This document shows, piece after piece, positions 8,332 to 17,309 of a stretch of DNA of 64,000 nt (position 1 is the stretch's first letter; each line of letters begins with the position of its first letter). The notes beneath the pieces were generated by a model that had not been told where the DNA came from, searched no databases, and saw nothing but the letters and a program-made list of their open reading frames with translations. The position numbers and the translations under genes are program-made. Source of the DNA: Parapedobacter indicus (GTDB lineage: Bacteria; Bacteroidota; Bacteroidia; Sphingobacteriales; Sphingobacteriaceae); assembly GCF_900113765.1 (NCBI RefSeq), contig NZ_FOQO01000009.1, forward strand, positions 62,001 through 126,000. The letters are read 5' to 3'.

Positions 8332-8467
8332 TTCTTACCTTTATAAGAACAAATGACGGAAACAGGAGGGGCACAAAAAATGAGTAAGTTAACCAAATTG
8401 TGGATTATATTATCCAGCAAAAATGAAAGAAGCTTATTTTATGACAAAATAAACAAATCCAATATCG

Positions 8468-8767
8468 CTAGGCATTTCTATTTCCGTCGATTTCCTGCTG
8501 CTGGCGGAGCTGATCCACATTATTTTTAACGCCGAATTCATCTGTTTTTTCAGCGAACGCGTTCAGCAATTCGGTAATTGCATCCCCGTTTTCAGCGGTT
8601 CGCTGATAGATGTCAGGCAATATCTTCTCCAAACGACTATCTCCTAATTCGATATTATCTACTTCGATTTTACCGATTTTCTCCAGTACCGCTTGGCCAC
8701 TTCGTTTCAAATCTTCCAATTCGCGGACAATTTTCTCCATCAGTTCAAATTTTTTCAACTTATCCAT
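8468..8767 (-). CDS. Small coiled-coil hypothetical protein
   Basis: From the ATG at 8767 the product (99 residues) starts MDKLKKFELMEKIVRELEDLKRSG and is almost entirely charged, amphipathic helix with heptad-like spacing. The 14 extra residues upstream in the open frame (from 8809) look non-coding. No membrane segment, cysteine or known motif is visible. It lies 75 bases downstream of a cupin gene on the same strand and may share its transcript. I do not recognise a family. Confidence 0.55.
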   Translation of the reverse strand: MDKLKKFELMEKIVRELEDLKRSGQAVLEKIGKIEVDNIELGDSRLEKILPDIYQRTAENGDAITELLNAFAEKTDEFGVKNNVDQLRQQQEIDGNRNA

Positions 8768-8842
8768 GATATCCGTTTTAGTTTTATTTGAGATAAACAC
8801 CAAAATCAATAAAAGGTTTCCGGCGCATTACGATCAGATAGG

Positions 8843-9247
8843 TTACGTAGCTTTCCGATTCGGAACAAGGGTGAGGAGGAAGAGGCTTTCTTCGAGGGCC
8901 AATACACTATGTGGTATCCGGTCGTGAAGGGCAACCAATTGCCCTTGTGCCAATTGCAGCGTCTGCTCCTGGGTACCGAAACGCAAGTGACCTTCCAACA
9001 CCTGCACACTAATCATCCCCTCGGCGGTGTGGGTAGGCATTTCTGCTCCTGCATGCAATGCGATTAACACGATGCGCAGGCGCTCCGATTTAAAGACCGT
9101 AATCGCGTTCCTCGGGCCGTTCAACCAAGCGGGCTCTTTTTTGATTTGTTCGATGAATTTCGGCAGATCGATGCCTACCAGCGCTGCATTGACAGTCCGT
9201 TCCCCCTCCGGGCGTTGCGGTGTCGATTCATTAATTTTCTCTTCCAT
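8843..9247 (-). CDS. Cupin-domain protein
   Basis: This 134-residue protein has a single cupin barrel. Motif 1 reads HAGAEMPTHTAEGMISVQVLEGHLRF and motif 2 is LAQGQLVALHDRIPHSVLALEESLFLL. The metal-binding histidines are partly kept (H in PTH, H in IPHSV), while the usual HxH pair of motif 1 is reduced. Such stand-alone cupins in Bacteroidota often bind small ligands or detoxify them, but there is no specific evidence here. The N-terminal 25 residues are polar and probably flexible. It is probably co-transcribed with the small coiled-coil gene downstream. Confidence 0.82.
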   Translation of the reverse strand: MEEKINESTPQRPEGERTVNAALVGIDLPKFIEQIKKEPAWLNGPRNAITVFKSERLRIVLIALHAGAEMPTHTAEGMISVQVLEGHLRFGTQEQTLQLAQGQLVALHDRIPHSVLALEESLFLLTLVPNRKAT

Positions 9248-9333
9248 ATTTTTACGGTTTCACTCTTATAACAATGCAAAGTACGTTTAGGTTTCGTCGA
9301 TGCCTTTATAAGTTGATATTTTCAAATAAACCA

Positions 9334-9363
9334 TTGAGTCCATCGCAATTCCCCTTACTTTTG
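9334..9363 (+). promoter_or_regulatory. DoxX gene promoter
   Basis: TTG at 9334-9336 and TACTTTTG at 9356-9363 are separated by 19 bases, a full match to the Bacteroidota consensus. It lies 33 bases before the ATG at 9397 and shows that the upstream part of the open frame (9274-9396) is promoter, not coding. Confidence 0.65.
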
Positions 9364-9396
9364 TTTGAGAACCCGACAATTAATAAACAAACCGAC

Positions 9397-9840
9397 ATGT
9401 TTCGCTGGATAATTAATACAGACCATTCAAAAACGACCCTCATCATCCGATTGATGGTCGGAGCGGTTTTTCTCTCCGAAGGCATTCAGAAATTCCTACT
9501 GCCAGAAAAGCTGGGGGCCGGACGCTTCGAGAAAATAGGTCTCCCGGACCCTGAGTTTCTCGGACCGTTTGTGGGTACCTTTGAAACCATTTGCGGTGCC
9601 TTGGTCCTGATGGGGTTGTTTACCCGGCTCGCTGCTGTCCCTTTGCTATGTATTATGCTCGTGGCAATATTCACCACCAAAACAGTTATACTCGCCGATG
9701 AGGGCTTTTGGGCAATGATGCATGCTGCCCGCACCGATTGGTGCATGCTATTGGGAAGCGTTTTCCTGTTGATCCGTGGTGGTGGGTGGTGGTCTGGCGA
9801 CCGTAAACTTAGTCGGCCGCAAGATCATCTGACTAGCTGA
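9397..9840 (+). CDS. DoxX-family membrane protein
   Basis: Starting at 9397, the 147-residue product has four predicted membrane helices and the DoxX signature LIIRLMVGAVFLSEGIQKFL in helix 1, with FETICGALVLMGLFTRLAAVPL in the middle. DoxX proteins are small quinone-related or redox membrane proteins of poorly defined role; some partner superoxide or thiosulfate enzymes. The start is fixed by the promoter at 9334-9363. The 3' end overlaps the convergent TSUP gene by eight bases. Confidence 0.85.
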   Translation: MFRWIINTDHSKTTLIIRLMVGAVFLSEGIQKFLLPEKLGAGRFEKIGLPDPEFLGPFVGTFETICGALVLMGLFTRLAAVPLLCIMLVAIFTTKTVILADEGFWAMMHAARTDWCMLLGSVFLLIRGGGWWSGDRKLSRPQDHLTS

Positions 9841-10594
9841 ATGTGTCAATAATCAATATGATGCCGCTGATCACCATCACGGCAATCACCAGTTTCCTGA
9901 AAAATGTACCATTGATTTTTTTTAGGTATGCTTTACCGACCCAATTCCCAACGGACGCGCCCGCTCCCAGCACAAAGCCATAAACCCACAGTTTGCCATG
10001 TAGGTTTCCCAGCGCGGTATAGCTGGATATCTGCACCAAACCGACCATAAATGAGTTGGCGGTCTTTGTCGCGATCATCGGTTCTTTCTCTATCCCATAA
10101 TTCAGGTAAAAGGGGTTGAGTACCGGTCCCACCGCACCGATGAGGGTGGAAAAAAAACCGATCACAAAACCCAGCGGACCAAACCACTTTGACGTCATCG
10201 GAAAGGAACGCTTTATCTTGCCGAACCGGTATTGAAACACCGTACTGATCAAGAACAGCCCCACGATGAGCCGTAACCACTCCAGCCTGACGGTACTGAA
10301 TAGCCAGGCGCTGAGCAATGTTCCGCAGACCGCGGGAATGACATAGTACTTCGAAATCTTCCAGTTAATATGTTTCCAGAACATAATCAGGCGAACCGGC
10401 TCCCCAATCAGGTTACCCAGGTTGACCACGGGAGCGGTTGCCCGTCCGCCGATTAGGAAATTCAAGATAGGCACCAGCAACAACGAACCACCTCCGCCGG
10501 ACAGCGTAGAAATCATGTAGCTGACTGCCCCGGCAGCGAAAAGAATGCCGTATACAGAATAATCCCCTGATAATATTCCCATGCCTGCAGCCAT
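9833..10594 (-). CDS. TauE/SafE (TSUP) family permease
   Basis: This polytopic membrane protein has about eight helices and the TSUP features: a glycine-rich ISTLSGGGGSLLLVPIL in the first helical pair and an internal repeat seen again at GFFSTLIGAVGPVLNPF. TSUP permeases export or import sulfite, sulfoacetate or other small organic anions. The start at 10594 is chosen because GAGGGAAAG lies about six bases upstream and the frame further up (to 10678) encodes a polar stretch unlike the family. Substrate is unknown. A second TSUP gene occurs at 27.2 kb. Confidence 0.85.
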   Translation of the reverse strand: MAAGMGILSGDYSVYGILFAAGAVSYMISTLSGGGGSLLLVPILNFLIGGRATAPVVNLGNLIGEPVRLIMFWKHINWKISKYYVIPAVCGTLLSAWLFSTVRLEWLRLIVGLFLISTVFQYRFGKIKRSFPMTSKWFGPLGFVIGFFSTLIGAVGPVLNPFYLNYGIEKEPMIATKTANSFMVGLVQISSYTALGNLHGKLWVYGFVLGAGASVGNWVGKAYLKKINGTFFRKLVIAVMVISGIILIIDTFS

Positions 10595-10819
10595 ACCGCT
10601 TTCCCTCGTGCTGTTGTCCTGATATCCGGTTCGGAGAGTGTGCCACAGGATAACAGACCATATTGGTTTTGGTTTCAACGAACTCGTTCAGGAAGACTAA
10701 AAAGTTATGAAATAATATTAACTTTCGGAGCAGGTACGGGCAGGATGATTCCGACTTGACTAACCGAACCTGCCTGTACCAATAAATAATTGATTGATAG
10801 ACAACTAATAGGTAAAATT

Positions 10820-11341
10820 ATGACCATCGAACAGATCTTCCGGGATAAATCGATAAAAGCAAAGGCAAAAGTTTCTACGATCGGAAAATGGCTCCTGAAT
10901 GGGGAACTTCCTTTAGAGGAGTTATTGCTGTATGCGGAAAAACAAAACGCTACTGACAAAGCAACCTGTATAGAAGCCATCGAATATGCCACGAAGAAAA
11001 CACCGGCGATAGCAGATGAAAACCTGCTTACTTTTGTTACCGCAGCATTGAAAGACGACGAACCGAGGGTAAAATGGGAAAGTGCGAAAGTAATCGGAAA
11101 CATAGCCCCGTTATTTCAAGCCACATTAGACAGGTCAATTACCAACTTGATGTCAAACACCGTAAACACGGGAACAGTTGTCCGTTGGGCAACGGCATAT
11201 GCCCTAGGTGAAATATTAAAATTAAAAACCGATACCAACCAAAGTCTTTTGCCAAAAATTGAGGCGCTCAGCGAGAAAGAAGAAGACAACGGCGTAAAGA
11301 AAAAATACCTTGACGCGTTGAAAAAAGCAAAAAAGTTGTAA
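10820..11341 (+). CDS. HEAT-repeat-like protein
   Basis: From the ATG at 10820 (MTIEQIFRDKS) the 173-residue protein is all helical with HEAT-like repeats: ADENLLTFVTAALKDDEPRVKWESAKVIGNIA, then TVVRWATAYALGEILKL and DNGVKKKYLDALKKAKKL. The motif 'PRVKWESAKVIGNIA' is characteristic of HEAT repeats that bind proteins or nucleic acids. The earlier in-frame ATG at 10790 is less likely. It has no enzymatic motif. A bidirectional terminator follows, shared with tRNA-Ser on the other strand. Confidence 0.75.
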   Translation: MTIEQIFRDKSIKAKAKVSTIGKWLLNGELPLEELLLYAEKQNATDKATCIEAIEYATKKTPAIADENLLTFVTAALKDDEPRVKWESAKVIGNIAPLFQATLDRSITNLMSNTVNTGTVVRWATAYALGEILKLKTDTNQSLLPKIEALSEKEEDNGVKKKYLDALKKAKKL

Positions 11342-11360
11342 AAAGGGATTGCTGGTTATA

Positions 11361-11393
11361 AAAAAGCGGGGCCTCGTGAAGAAGCCCCGCTTT
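11361..11393. terminator. Bidirectional terminator between HEAT gene and tRNA-Ser
   Basis: GCGGGGC (11366-11372) pairs with GCCCCGC (11384-11390). Five or more A residues precede and TTT follows, so it works best for the minus-strand tRNA (U6 tract) and can also stop the plus-strand HEAT mRNA. Confidence 0.8.
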
Positions 11394-11394
11394 G

Positions 11395-11482
11395 CGGAGA
11401 GGGAGGGATTCGAACCCTCGATACAGTTATCCCATATACAGTCTTTCCAGGACTGCTCATTCGACCACTCTGACACCTCTCC
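11395..11482 (-). tRNA. tRNA-Ser (anticodon GGA)
   Basis: The 88-base sequence folds as a class II tRNA. The acceptor GGAGAGG (5' end at 11482) pairs with CCTCTCC, and the discriminator base is G as in serine tRNAs. The anticodon stem CAGTC/GACTG encloses CTGGAAA, giving anticodon GGA. There is a long variable arm, and the T arm is GAGGG-TTCGAAT-CCCTC. CCA is not encoded. It reads UCC and UCU serine codons. Confidence 0.96.
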
Positions 11483-11518
11483 GAGTGGGCTGCAAAAGTA
11501 AGCGTTTATTTTAGTATT

Positions 11519-11851
11519 TCAAAGCTCATCTTTTTCATAGCCGCCCATGCAATCCATGCAGGCGTTCGCATATGCGTTGTACTCGTCGTAGGCAGCACCG
11601 GGCTTACCAAATAAGGTGATGATCCGATCTATTCTGATTTTGGTTTCGGTATCAAGCGTGATGAACACCCCGTTTCCCCGCTCTTCTTTCATATGCAAGA
11701 CACGGCCTTTTGCCTCACAAATTCCTTCGTCGGAACAGAAATAGAAGATTTTACCCGTGGTCTTTTTCTCGATTTCCTCCTCAATAACTTCCCGATACTC
11801 CCAAGCGACTGGCAAGTATGATGTGTCGAGTGATGTCTTTTTTAAGTTCAT
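11519..11851 (-). CDS. Hypothetical protein, possibly Rof-like (Rho-binding antiterminator fold)
   Basis: The 110-residue protein opens with SYLPVAWEYREVIEEEIEKK and carries AKGRVLHMKEE followed by KIRIDRIITLFGKPG. This order (YxPVxxEYxxVLE, a G-R-V strand, then RIDRIixLxG) resembles the small SH3-like Rof/YaeO family that binds Rho. The C-terminal tail has a paired CMDC motif in ANACMDCMGGYEKDEL, which could bind metal and is not part of E. coli Rof. The assignment is tentative and based on pattern only. A weak -7-like TATCTTTA lies just upstream. It is monocistronic. Confidence 0.5.
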   Translation of the reverse strand: MNLKKTSLDTSYLPVAWEYREVIEEEIEKKTTGKIFYFCSDEGICEAKGRVLHMKEERGNGVFITLDTETKIRIDRIITLFGKPGAAYDEYNAYANACMDCMGGYEKDEL

Positions 11852-12007
11852 AGCCTGTAAAGATAACGTTTTTGCGCTGATCGTTATTGTTCCATTATAT
11901 TACGTGTCGAAAACACACTGTGTACAGGAAAGCACAGGATAACCCTGTCAAAAGTATTTTGTATTTTTACCTACATATTTATAAACCAGATAAACTAGGA
12001 CAAAGAC

Positions 12008-14503
12008 GTGGCATTTTTTAGATATCGGAAGGTAATAGTAGGTATTAGTATTTTAATTGTGTCTATTGCCAGTGTCTCTGCAGAGTCAGTGGTGGCTGAC
12101 ACGCTTGCATCTGCTGATGAAGGTTGGTGGGGCTGGGGCTTCTTAGGGCGTTTCCACCCGATAATTGTCCATTTCCCGGTATCACTGCTGCTGATTGCCG
12201 CAATTATGGAGGTGCTGACCTTCCGAAAATTCCAATCATCGCTACGTACCGGCATCAATTGGTTGGTTTTTATCGGTGCAGGCGGCGCCATTGTCTCGGC
12301 ATTTTTAGGATGGCTACTGGCTTCGTCCGGTAGTTATGGCGGAGATACATTTGCGGTGCATCAATGGATAGGGATCGCTACGGCAGCGCTGGGAGTGCTG
12401 GTGGCCGTATTTCTCTGGATGGCCATCCGGCAAAAACGTGCGAGCTTTGTGAAGGCATACCAAGCCCTACTATTGCTTGCCACGGTTGGCGTATCGGTAG
12501 CCGGCCATTATGGGGGTTCCCTTACGCACGGGCAGGACTATTTGCTTAGCGGCACGCCGTGGGCTTCGGGAGATGGGGAACTGCTGGCTGGGATCGAAGG
12601 GCCTTCAACACCCGTTGAGTGGCAAACGTTTGCCAGCTTGGATAGTTTGGATGGCGAGCAGGAAATGAATCTCAATCTGGCGGTCCGGACAGTGCTGGCT
12701 CATAAATGCTTCCAATGCCACAGTAGTGACAAAATGGAGGGAGAGCTTAGGCTCGATGATAAAGAACTTGTATTCAAGGGGGGCGAATCGGGACCGGTTA
12801 TCGTTCCGGGCGATGTCCAGAATAGTGAGTTGGTGCGCCGCATTACCTTGCCCCCGGGGCATAAGGAAGCAATGCCCGGAAAAGGCAAACCATTGAGCGA
12901 TAACGAGATTGGTCTGATAAAACTCTGGATCGAAAAAGGTGCTCCTTGGCCCGACCAGGCAAAAGGTATTTTCAGGGTAGCGCCATTGGCGCCGCGGCAA
13001 CCTCAATTGCCCAGTGCGGTAGCCGGATTGGAAAACCCACTGGATCTATGGATCAATGAATATTTTAAAAAGAATGAACTCCCATGGCCAACCGTTGTTG
13101 AGGATCGGGTATTCCTGAGACGTGTCTACTTTGATCTAATCGGACTTCCGCCAGGCCCACAGCAGCTGGCAGATTTCCAAGCGGATACAAACCCAGATAA
13201 GCGAAAGCTGATTGTGGAGGAGCTGCTGGCCCGGGATCGTGACTATGCGACGCATTGGACCACCTTCTGGAACGATCTGCTGCGCAACGACTATACAGGG
13301 CCGGGTTATATTACCAACGGGCGCTTCAATATCTCCGATTGGCTATACCGATCCCTTGTCAACAACAAGCCCTATGACCAGTTTGTGCGAGAGTTAGTGG
13401 CTCCGACTGAGGCGTCCAAAGGATTTATTAAGGGCATCGAATGGCGGGGCGCCGTAAACAGCAGCCAAACCACCGCCATGCAGGCCGCACAGAATGTATC
13501 TCAGGCATTGTTGGGCGTGAATTTGAAATGTGCATCGTGCCACGATAGTTTTGTAAGTGATTGGAAGCTGGACGATGCCTATGCATTTGCCAATATTTTT
13601 TCTGAAAAACCATTGGAAATCAATCGCTGCGATATCCCAACCGGAAAAATGGCCGATACGCGGATACTATGGCCCGAATTGGGAGCTATTTCAGCTAAGG
13701 GTACGATCCAGCAGAAGTCAGAAGAATTGGCTAACGCACTCACTCAACCCGAAAATGGACGGCTTTACCGCACGTTGGTAAACCGTATATGGGCGCAATT
13801 GATGGGGCGGGGGATCGTGTCGCCTACCGATGAGATGGACAAGGCTCCCTGGAGCCAAGACTTACTGGATTGGATGGCGGTCTATTTTGTGGAACAAGGG
13901 TACGACATCAAAAAGATCCTCCACCTGATCACTACCTCCAAAACATATCAATTGCCGTCGATATCGGTTGAAGATCCAGCGACTATCAACACGGATAAAT
14001 TTGTCTTTACGGGCATGTTAAAGCGCAAGCTTACGGCCGAACAGTTTGCCGACGCAGTCAGTATGGTCGTACACCCGATCTATTCGTTCGGCGCATTGAA
14101 ATACAATCCACAGGGAGACTCCATCGCCTTTACGAATGCCAATTCCTTTGTGCGCGCTGCCTTGGTGCAGAACGATCCCTTTTTGACCGCTCTGGGCCGT
14201 CCAAGCCGTGAAAATATCATCAGTGTGCGCGACAACCAGGGTACACTGCTACAGGCGATGGAACTGACAAACGGGGCGCTGCTGAACGAAACCCTGATAG
14301 CAGGTGCCCAGGAATGGGTGGCGGGCCATGAAAATCCGAAATTGCTTACGGAGGCGATATTTAGGCAAAGTTTTGGACGTGCTCCAACGGAGGATGAGCG
14401 GCGCATCGCCAATGAAATATTAAACAACGGTATGGATACCAATACGGTACAGGATTTGCTGTGGGCAGTGATATTGCTGCCTGAATTTCAATTTATTGAA
14501 TAA
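12008..14503 (+). CDS. PSD1-type protein: DUF2231-like membrane domain, cytochrome c, DUF1549/DUF1553
   Basis: The start is GTG at 12008. Residues about 1-180 form a DUF2231-like membrane module with several helices (HPIIVHFPVSLLLIAAIMEV, then others). It is followed by a planctomycete-type cytochrome c with heme motif CFQCH (near residue 233). The PSD1 core follows: DUF1549 (from about 345), a second CASCH motif near 508, and DUF1553 at the C terminus (RTLVNRIWAQLMGRGIV, ... RQSFGRAPTEDERR). The enzyme activity of PSD1 proteins is unsettled. The gene is 6 bases from a DUF1501 gene, the invariant partner of this family, so they form a functional pair, presumably periplasmic. Confidence 0.9.
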   Translation: MAFFRYRKVIVGISILIVSIASVSAESVVADTLASADEGWWGWGFLGRFHPIIVHFPVSLLLIAAIMEVLTFRKFQSSLRTGINWLVFIGAGGAIVSAFLGWLLASSGSYGGDTFAVHQWIGIATAALGVLVAVFLWMAIRQKRASFVKAYQALLLLATVGVSVAGHYGGSLTHGQDYLLSGTPWASGDGELLAGIEGPSTPVEWQTFASLDSLDGEQEMNLNLAVRTVLAHKCFQCHSSDKMEGELRLDDKELVFKGGESGPVIVPGDVQNSELVRRITLPPGHKEAMPGKGKPLSDNEIGLIKLWIEKGAPWPDQAKGIFRVAPLAPRQPQLPSAVAGLENPLDLWINEYFKKNELPWPTVVEDRVFLRRVYFDLIGLPPGPQQLADFQADTNPDKRKLIVEELLARDRDYATHWTTFWNDLLRNDYTGPGYITNGRFNISDWLYRSLVNNKPYDQFVRELVAPTEASKGFIKGIEWRGAVNSSQTTAMQAAQNVSQALLGVNLKCASCHDSFVSDWKLDDAYAFANIFSEKPLEINRCDIPTGKMADTRILWPELGAISAKGTIQQKSEELANALTQPENGRLYRTLVNRIWAQLMGRGIVSPTDEMDKAPWSQDLLDWMAVYFVEQGYDIKKILHLITTSKTYQLPSISVEDPATINTDKFVFTGMLKRKLTAEQFADAVSMVVHPIYSFGALKYNPQGDSIAFTNANSFVRAALVQNDPFLTALGRPSRENIISVRDNQGTLLQAMELTNGALLNETLIAGAQEWVAGHENPKLLTEAIFRQSFGRAPTEDERRIANEILNNGMDTNTVQDLLWAVILLPEFQFIE

Positions 14504-14509
14504 GATATC

Positions 14510-15928
14510 ATGAAGCATTATTATAACAGGAGAGATTTTCTAAAAACCGCAAGTGCAGGCACATTGGCTGCACTTGCTGCTGGAGCCCCCCTTTCGGGAT
14601 TTTTAAGCTCCTGCTCCGGCAAACAGGCTGGTGCCGACGCAGTCATTCTACTGTGGATGGCCGGGGGCATGGCTCATACCGATACGTTCGATCCGAAAGC
14701 ATATACACCCTTTGAGAAAGGGCTTGACTCCAATCGGGTATTAAGCACATTCAAGTCCGTTCCGACAGCGTTGGATGGCATTCACTTTTCCGAAGGCCTG
14801 GAATCCATTGGGGCGTTGATGGACAAGGGTACGCTCATTAGGTCGTACGTCGCGGCCGATTTGGGGCATATCCTGCATTCACGCCATCAGTATCATTGGC
14901 ATACGTGTTACGAACCTCCCCAAACGGTGGCCGCACCGCATATCGGTGCGTGGATCGCACAGGAATTAGGGCCTAAAAACCCAGTGATACCTGCGTTTAT
15001 CGATATCGGTCAGCGAATGACAGTGGGAGAGGCCGAAGAACTTAAAGCGTTCCACACTGCTGGTTTTCTGGGGAGCGAATATGGTCCGTTTATGATACCG
15101 GATCCGTCTTCGGGACTGGATGCCGTAAAACCTCCTGCAGGGATGTCGTTCAGTCGTTTCGAGCGTCGCAATCAATTATACAACGATTTGCTCAGCCAAA
15201 ATGCGGTTGGGGACCTTGGAAGTGATTACCAAAAGGAATCGTTCAAGCGCTCCATGGAGCAAGCTTACATGCTACTTAAATCTCCGGAAGCTAAAGCATT
15301 TGATCTGCACGATGAGCCGAAGGAAAGCTACGACATCTACAATACAGGAAGATTCGGCTTAGGCTGCCTAATGGCCCGCAGGCTGATTGAACAGGGTGCA
15401 CGGTTTATCAGCGTAACTACCGAATACGAGCCTTTTAAAGGTTGGGATACGCACGAAGGTGGGCATACCCGCGTGGGTGAAATGAAGAAACTCATTGACG
15501 CGCCAGTAGCACAATTGATTAAAGATTTAGACCGTAGCGGGCACCTCGACCGTACGCTGATTATCATCGCCAGCGAATTCAGTCGCGATATGGTGATGGA
15601 GGGCAGGCCAGGCGCGGAGGTGAAACATCAGGTAAACCAGCCCGATGTGATCAACGATATCAAAAATTATGGGATGCACCGGCATTTTACAGATGGATGT
15701 TCCATGTTGATGTTCGGTGGTGGTATTAAAAAGGGGTTTGTGTATGGGAAGACCGCAGACGAACGGCCGTGTAAGACCATCGAGAAGCCCATACGGATTG
15801 AACAGGTGCATCAATCGATTTACCATGCGTTGGGCATCGATCCACAGAAGCACGAGGTAATTGAGGGCCGGCCCTTCTACACGACACCAGATGGTGTCCA
15901 TAAACCTGAATTGGAGTTTTTTAGTTAA
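14510..15928 (+). CDS. DUF1501 (sulfatase-like) protein with Tat signal
   Basis: A twin-arginine signal (NRRDFLKTASAGTLAALAAG) directs export of a folded protein. The body is a DUF1501 domain, related to the alkaline phosphatase/sulfatase fold, with the typical LLWMAGGMAHTDTFDPK start, a conserved WDTHEGGHTRVGEM segment, DRTLIIIASEFSRD and a HALGIDPQ end. It is translated from an ATG 6 bases after the PSD1 stop and surely belongs to the same transcript. The role is unknown. The pair is typical of organisms that degrade complex polysaccharides, but no such genes lie next to it here. Confidence 0.9.
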   Translation: MKHYYNRRDFLKTASAGTLAALAAGAPLSGFLSSCSGKQAGADAVILLWMAGGMAHTDTFDPKAYTPFEKGLDSNRVLSTFKSVPTALDGIHFSEGLESIGALMDKGTLIRSYVAADLGHILHSRHQYHWHTCYEPPQTVAAPHIGAWIAQELGPKNPVIPAFIDIGQRMTVGEAEELKAFHTAGFLGSEYGPFMIPDPSSGLDAVKPPAGMSFSRFERRNQLYNDLLSQNAVGDLGSDYQKESFKRSMEQAYMLLKSPEAKAFDLHDEPKESYDIYNTGRFGLGCLMARRLIEQGARFISVTTEYEPFKGWDTHEGGHTRVGEMKKLIDAPVAQLIKDLDRSGHLDRTLIIIASEFSRDMVMEGRPGAEVKHQVNQPDVINDIKNYGMHRHFTDGCSMLMFGGGIKKGFVYGKTADERPCKTIEKPIRIEQVHQSIYHALGIDPQKHEVIEGRPFYTTPDGVHKPELEFFS

Positions 15929-17220
15929 GGATTTTGCAAGAAGTCCAGTACGATCGCATTGAACTCCGCTGGATGGTTTACCGGGAAATAGTGGTCTTCG
16001 CCCGAGGCGATGTGCAACGTGCCTTTGGGTAAATTGGCGGCGATATTACGGGTATGGTTTTCCTTGATGATATCGTTTTCACCGGCCATCACCAACACGG
16101 GACAGTGGATCGCTCTCAAATCTTCATATACCCGGTTAGGCTCGGTTAATAACAGCGTCATCAAGCGAGCGGCATTTTGGGCCGTGCCACTGGTGTCCGC
16201 TTCCCACGCTTTGCGGCGTTTTTCGATCTCTTGAAGCACACTGCGATCTACCACATTGTCGTTGATGTAAATATTGGCACCCATGGTTACCAGCTTTTTG
16301 ACTTTAGCTGGGTAATTCAACGCCAGCAGCAATCCGGTATTCCCGCCGTCGCTCCAGCCCACCACGTTCACACTGTCGAGGTTCAGCTTATCCAGCAGCG
16401 CTTTCATGTCGTCGGCAAAAAGTTCGTAGGTATACCGCTCGCCATCTTCAGACGACCTGCCCTGGCCCCGGGTGTCCACAGCGATAACGCGGTAATGTTT
16501 TGCAAATTCCGGAATTTGATAGGTAAAGGCTTGGATGGACTGTGAATTGCCGTGCAACAGCAGCAAGGGTTCTCCCTGGCCATATGTTTCGTAATATAGT
16601 TCGATGCCATTGACAGTTACCCGGTGACCGGCACTGTCATTCTTTCCGTAGGCAAGCGGTTTCTTAAAGTCCGAACCATCCACACGTGCAGACCGCTTAC
16701 CCAGGTACGGAGATTCGGAGGTGCCCGAAAGAGTAAATCCCTCGCGTTGTTGTAGATAGCCCCAATGATGCGCTACGCTATCACCTTCAAAGCCGCCGGA
16801 TGGGACCGGTATTTTCACAAGCTGTCCCTTCTCATCTTCCACAAACAACTGGAAATCATCGAAATAGAATTTACCCTGGCGGCTATAAAGTCCACCAAAT
16901 GCCAGAAATTCCGCATCCCGATCTATTTTTCCTTCAATGGCATATACCTGCCATTCGCTGTTCCGGATGGGTTTATCCATCATGTTATAAAAAAATCCCA
17001 CCCGTTTATCTTTCTTATCGACCCGTGCCCAGATTTCGGCTTCGGCGGTTGAATCGATCAGTTCCACCTTTACCGCTGCCTGCAGCCGGAAATGCTTACC
17101 TTGGTGTGCTTCCACCCGGATACGCTGGGCAAAGGCACCCCAGTCATCAGCCGATTGAGCCAACAAAAAAGAGGGCAGAAGGAGCAACCAGCCGATGACT
17201 AAGCGTGCACAATGGTTCAT
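15925..17220 (-). CDS. Exported alpha/beta hydrolase with N-terminal accessory domain
   Basis: From the ATG at 17220 the protein has a signal peptide (MNHCARLVIGWLLLLPSFLLAQ), then an approximately 170-residue beta-rich domain resembling a carbohydrate-binding or jelly-roll fold (RLQAAVKVELIDSTAEAEIWARV). A C-terminal alpha/beta hydrolase follows: LLLLHGNSQSIQAF, the nucleophile elbow GWSDGG, an acid in VLVMAGENDII, and a final GEDHYFPVNHP histidine. The start at 17220 is fixed by a -7 box five bases upstream; the longer frame to 17313 lacks a signal. The 3' end overlaps the convergent DUF1501 gene by 4 bases. Confidence 0.87.
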   Translation of the reverse strand: MNHCARLVIGWLLLLPSFLLAQSADDWGAFAQRIRVEAHQGKHFRLQAAVKVELIDSTAEAEIWARVDKKDKRVGFFYNMMDKPIRNSEWQVYAIEGKIDRDAEFLAFGGLYSRQGKFYFDDFQLFVEDEKGQLVKIPVPSGGFEGDSVAHHWGYLQQREGFTLSGTSESPYLGKRSARVDGSDFKKPLAYGKNDSAGHRVTVNGIELYYETYGQGEPLLLLHGNSQSIQAFTYQIPEFAKHYRVIAVDTRGQGRSSEDGERYTYELFADDMKALLDKLNLDSVNVVGWSDGGNTGLLLALNYPAKVKKLVTMGANIYINDNVVDRSVLQEIEKRRKAWEADTSGTAQNAARLMTLLLTEPNRVYEDLRAIHCPVLVMAGENDIIKENHTRNIAANLPKGTLHIASGEDHYFPVNHPAEFNAIVLDFLQNP

Positions 17221-17225
17221 GCTTG

Positions 17226-17233
17226 CAAAGATA
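17226..17233 (-). promoter_or_regulatory. -7 box of the alpha/beta hydrolase gene
   Basis: The minus strand reads TATCTTTG, 5 bases before the ATG at 17220. It gives the hydrolase its own promoter, independent of the sigma/anti-sigma genes upstream. The transcript would be almost leaderless. Confidence 0.5.
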
Positions 17234-17309
17234 ATCAGTCTGTGGGGCTGCTCATTTTTTTTAACATTCATTAACGTGGATACTTGAATTGCGGATAGGT
17301 AGTGATGGC

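Noticed and set aside
9274..9396. Extension of the DoxX frame to an upstream ATG
   Set aside because: A complete -33/-7 promoter lies inside the extension and the extra residues do not resemble the family.
11222..11476. 84-residue open frame over the tRNA-Ser region
   Set aside because: It runs through the tRNA and the terminator and has no protein-like features; the tRNA explains the sequence.
16177..16545. 122-residue plus-strand frame within the alpha/beta hydrolase gene
   Set aside because: Antisense to a well-supported enzyme with complete catalytic motifs; no support for a second gene.
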